A stretch of DNA of 64,000 bases from JBLXBZ01 sp048265185 (lineage in GTDB: Bacteria > Pseudomonadota > Alphaproteobacteria > Rhizobiales > Stappiaceae). Shown piece after piece: positions 61,507 to 64,000 of this stretch. The stretch is from positions 434,001 through 498,000 of the forward strand of contig JBLXBZ010000002.1 of the NCBI GenBank assembly GCA_048265185.1, read 5' to 3'. A program made the translations under genes and the position numbers. Below the pieces are notes generated by a model, which was not told the DNA's origin, did no database searches, and saw nothing but the letters and a program-made list of their open reading frames with translations. Every line of letters begins with the position of its first letter. The first letter of the stretch is position 1.

Positions 61507-62841
61507 TTATGAAAATGCTTGCCGCCGCCGGGCGACGCACATCCATGATAAGGTGATTCCACGCAGACTCAGGAAAGACAGAATGGCCAGCCAGAGGCCG
61601 TGGTTGCCAAGAAACGGAAAAGCGGCGTAAAAGACCCCGAGATAGCCCAGTAACGACAGCAACATCATGTTGCGCATGTCCCGCGACCACGTCGCACCGA
61701 TGAAAACGCCATCCATTTGATAGGCTAACGTGCCGCAAATAGGCGTTAACGCCGCCCATATTAGATAATCACTGGCGACGAAGCGCACGTTTTCGCTGGT
61801 GGTCATGACGGCGATCAGATAGTCGCCGCCAAACCAAAATATGAGCGAGGCGCCGCCGGCGAGGGCGAACCCCCAAATTAGCGTGAGGCGAACCGCCTTG
61901 TCGAAGGCGGGACGGTAGCGGGCGCCAAGGGCTCTGCCCGCCAATTGCTCTGCGGCGGTGGCGATCCCGTCGAGAAAATAACCCGCGATAGTGAGAAATT
62001 TTTGTAAAATCGTGTTGGCGGCGAGAATGACGTCGCCTTGTCCTGCGCTGCGGGAGGTGAAAAACGCAAAAGCGAAGAGCAAGGTGAACGACCTAATCAT
62101 GATGTCGCGATTGAGCGCCACCAGAGCTGCGAATTGGTGTTTGTTGAATATTTCCGCGCTGCTGGGCCATGGCGCTTGCGCATTGCGCCTGAAAACCAGC
62201 CAAAACCCAAGCGCTAGTGTGGCGACTTCGCTCAAAATCGTCGCTGAAGCGACGCCTGCGATGCCCCAATCTAGCGTTAGAACGAATAATACGCTGAGCG
62301 CAATGTTGACGCTGTTTAGAAACGTCTGAATCGCGAGGCCGGTTTTGGCCATGCCAAGACCTAGAAACCAGCCGAGAACGACATAATTCGCCAGCATTAT
62401 CGGTGCGGAGTAAATGCGAATTCTGAGATAGGTGTCCGCAGCTTCCTGTACGTGAGAGCTGCCGCCGATCAGAGAAAGACCCATAACGCGTAAGGGCCAT
62501 TGCAGCAGGATGATCGCGAGTCCACAAGCAAGGGCGAGAATGAGAGCGCGAAGGAGGATCGCCTGAATTTCTCTGGTCGCGTCACGGCCATAGGCTTGAG
62601 CGGTCAGTCCGGTGGTGCCCGATCTGAGAAAATTCAAAGAGGAGAAGACCACGTCGATCAAAATGGAGCCGACGGCGAGCCCGCCCAGAAGCGCCGCGTC
62701 TCCCAATTGTCCGATAACCGCCGTATCGACGAGGCCCAAAAGAGGGGTGGATAGATAAGCGAGCGTCATGGGGATGGCGATGGCCAGAACGCTACGGTTC
62801 GTGACCGCGAAGGGACGAGAGGGGGAGGCGAGATCTGTCAT
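61507..62841 (-). CDS. MATE-family efflux transporter (DinF-like)
   Basis: 444 aa, twelve membrane helices in two homologous halves. SVLAIAIPMTLAYLSTPLLGLVDTAVIGQLG opens the protein (about 17-47, quoted loosely) and AQAYGRDATREIQAILLRAL is the conserved TM2-TM3 loop. QLAGRALGARYRPAFDKAVR is the matching loop in the second half. Most like the DinF branch, which exports organic cations using Na+ or H+. Convergent with pyrD across a 51-base gap that holds a weak GGAAAAACG/CGTTTTCC stem. Confidence 0.9.
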   Translation of the reverse strand: MTDLASPSRPFAVTNRSVLAIAIPMTLAYLSTPLLGLVDTAVIGQLGDAALLGGLAVGSILIDVVFSSLNFLRSGTTGLTAQAYGRDATREIQAILLRALILALACGLAIILLQWPLRVMGLSLIGGSSHVQEAADTYLRIRIYSAPIMLANYVVLGWFLGLGMAKTGLAIQTFLNSVNIALSVLFVLTLDWGIAGVASATILSEVATLALGFWLVFRRNAQAPWPSSAEIFNKHQFAALVALNRDIMIRSFTLLFAFAFFTSRSAGQGDVILAANTILQKFLTIAGYFLDGIATAAEQLAGRALGARYRPAFDKAVRLTLIWGFALAGGASLIFWFGGDYLIAVMTTSENVRFVASDYLIWAALTPICGTLAYQMDGVFIGATWSRDMRNMMLLSLLGYLGVFYAAFPFLGNHGLWLAILSFLSLRGITLSWMCVARRRQAFS

Positions 62842-63018
62842 GGAAAACTCCGAGAGTAATCCATTGTTTATGAAGGGGAATGGCGTTCGTCAATCGGTAA
62901 GCTTCAATATGCGCGGATGTTTTCTGGAGTTTTCGTGAGTTCATAGAGGAGCCGATTTCGCAGAAATCAGATATATTGAGGCTGATTGATCCACATATTC
63001 CGTCAATGAGGTTATGCT

Positions 63019-63963
63019 GTGCCCTTTCCAATCGTTCATCACAGAGCTTATTGCGCGCAGTTACCTGTAGGACACATGTTTCCTATGGATAAATTCGCGC
63101 AGGTGACGCAAGTTCTGCGGCGAGAGGGGCTGGTGGGAGAGGAAGGCTTCGCGCAGCCGAGGGCGGCTCCGGCGGAGTGGATGCGATTGGTGCATGAGGC
63201 GGCGTACGTGGAGCAGGTTTTCGCTGCGGACGTCCCGCCTGATATCGTTCGTTTGATTGGCTTACCTTTGAACGAGAGCGTCGTCATACGTTCGCGTTGC
63301 GCTGTTGGGGGAACGGTGTTGAGCGCATATCTGGCGTTGGAGCATGGATTGGCCTGTAACACAGCCGGAGGCAGTCACCATGCGCGCCGATCCCGTGGCG
63401 CTGGCTTTTGCGTTTTCAATGATGTGGCGGTTGCGATCCGTGTGTTGCAAGCTGATGGCGTGATTCATCGGGCGATGGTGATCGATCTTGATGCTCACCA
63501 AGGGGACGGAACAGCGGATATATTTTCTGAAGACAGCAGCGTTTTTACGTTTTCAATGCATTGCGAGAACGATTACCCAGAGGAGAAAATCCCTTCAGAT
63601 CTTGATATCGGCTTGGCGGATGGCGCGACGGATGGAACTTATCTGGAGGAGCTGCGTAGCGTTCTGCCTGATCTTTTGTCGCGGTTTCAGCCTGACATCG
63701 TATTTTACAACGCTGGCGTCGATCCTCATATGGAGGATCAATTAGGGGGGCTGTCTTTGAGCGACCAAGGGCTGGAGGCGCGTGATTTATTTGTGATTTC
63801 AACCGTACGCGCCGCCAAAATTCCGCTTGTGGGCGTTTTGGGAGGTGGATATATGCGCGATATCGACCGTCTCGCCTACCGTCATGCAGGGTTACACCGC
63901 GCCGCCTTTAAAGTGTGGAGCACAGGCGGCGGCGCGGAGGGGCGATCATTCTCCGCGCTTTGA
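63019..63963 (+). CDS. HDAC11-like (class IV) deacetylase homologue
   Basis: 314 aa from a GTG at 63019 with GAGG seven bases upstream. Class IV features: the opening VHHRAYCAQLPVGHMFPMDK, GGSHHARRSRGAGFCVFND (active His pair), VIDLDAHQGDGTADIF (zinc ligands) and YNAGVDPHMEDQLGGLSLSD (zinc Asp), then GVLGGGYMRD (Tyr). All catalytic residues are retained. Eukaryotic HDAC11 is a lysine de-fatty-acylase; the bacterial substrate is unknown. Only distantly related to the deacetylase at 7.2 kb. Confidence 0.92.
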   Translation: MPFPIVHHRAYCAQLPVGHMFPMDKFAQVTQVLRREGLVGEEGFAQPRAAPAEWMRLVHEAAYVEQVFAADVPPDIVRLIGLPLNESVVIRSRCAVGGTVLSAYLALEHGLACNTAGGSHHARRSRGAGFCVFNDVAVAIRVLQADGVIHRAMVIDLDAHQGDGTADIFSEDSSVFTFSMHCENDYPEEKIPSDLDIGLADGATDGTYLEELRSVLPDLLSRFQPDIVFYNAGVDPHMEDQLGGLSLSDQGLEARDLFVISTVRAAKIPLVGVLGGGYMRDIDRLAYRHAGLHRAAFKVWSTGGGAEGRSFSAL

Positions 63964-64000
63964 ACCGGCGAGCCGAGACAAGAACCACAGGGGCACGACG

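Overview
This window looks like a chromosomal segment of an alphaproteobacterium. The evidence is the cell-cycle regulator GcrA, a SAM-II riboswitch in front of metZ, class I lysyl-tRNA synthetase, the long alphaproteobacterial form of dCTP deaminase, the argD-argF-hslO order, the phoR-pstSCAB-phoU-phoB order, and a tlyA/rumA-like/dxs/xseB/deacetylase neighbourhood. GC content is moderate and the genes are closely packed. I see no insertion sequence, prophage, CRISPR array or rRNA. The family cannot be fixed from the sequence; a Caulobacterales, Hyphomonadaceae or Parvularculales-like lineage would fit.

Layout. 0-9.3 kb (mostly minus): an RNA methyltransferase, TlyA, a SCO copper chaperone, an MFS transporter, Dxs, XseB, an HDAC-like amidohydrolase and Sua5/TsaC. 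9.5-13 kb: a beta-oxidation-type operon (acyl-CoA dehydrogenase, enoyl-CoA isomerase-like protein, SDR). 13-20 kb: GGDEF cyclase, DnaJ-like co-chaperone, 17-kDa-antigen-type lipoprotein, PdxH, CorA, a small conserved protein, a HAD phosphatase and a DUF1499 protein. 20-23.7 kb: MBL hydrolase, enoyl-CoA hydratase, 3-hydroxyacyl-CoA dehydrogenase. 23.9-29.5 kb: a polyamine/putrescine-type ABC operon with two accessory genes coupled to its end. 30.4-38.6 kb: the complete phosphate regulon core with a Pho box ahead of pstS. 38.7-43.7 kb: gcrA, then argD-argF-hslO and a TEX30-like hydrolase. 43.8-49 kb: sterol-desaturase-like protein, an orphan periplasmic binding protein divergent from a GspE_N/GT2 glycosyltransferase, RidA, GNAT and tRNA-Gly(CCC). 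49-54.8 kb: a BacNav sodium channel, YigZ, Dcd, riboswitch-controlled MetZ, a YnjF-type CDP-alcohol phosphotransferase, ApaG and a TerB-like protein. 55-64 kb: LysS, a Ca2+/H+ antiporter, an S24-regulator/SNase-like gene pair, DUF952-PyrD, a MATE exporter and an HDAC11-like deacetylase.

The main coherent systems are as follows. PhoR senses phosphate status with PstSCAB/PhoU and drives PhoB, which should act on the Pho box before pstS. S-adenosylmethionine controls metZ through a SAM-II aptamer followed by a terminator-like hairpin. The polyamine-type transporter and PstA both carry unusually large extracytoplasmic inserts with coiled-coil character.

The most unusual locus is the S24-type repressor plus membrane-anchored SNase-like gene pair at 58.2-59.7 kb. 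In both proteins the expected catalytic residues are replaced (Ser to Ala and Lys to Gln in the S24 domain; Glu to Gly and Asp to Asn in the nuclease domain). The DNA there is also more AT-rich than its surroundings.
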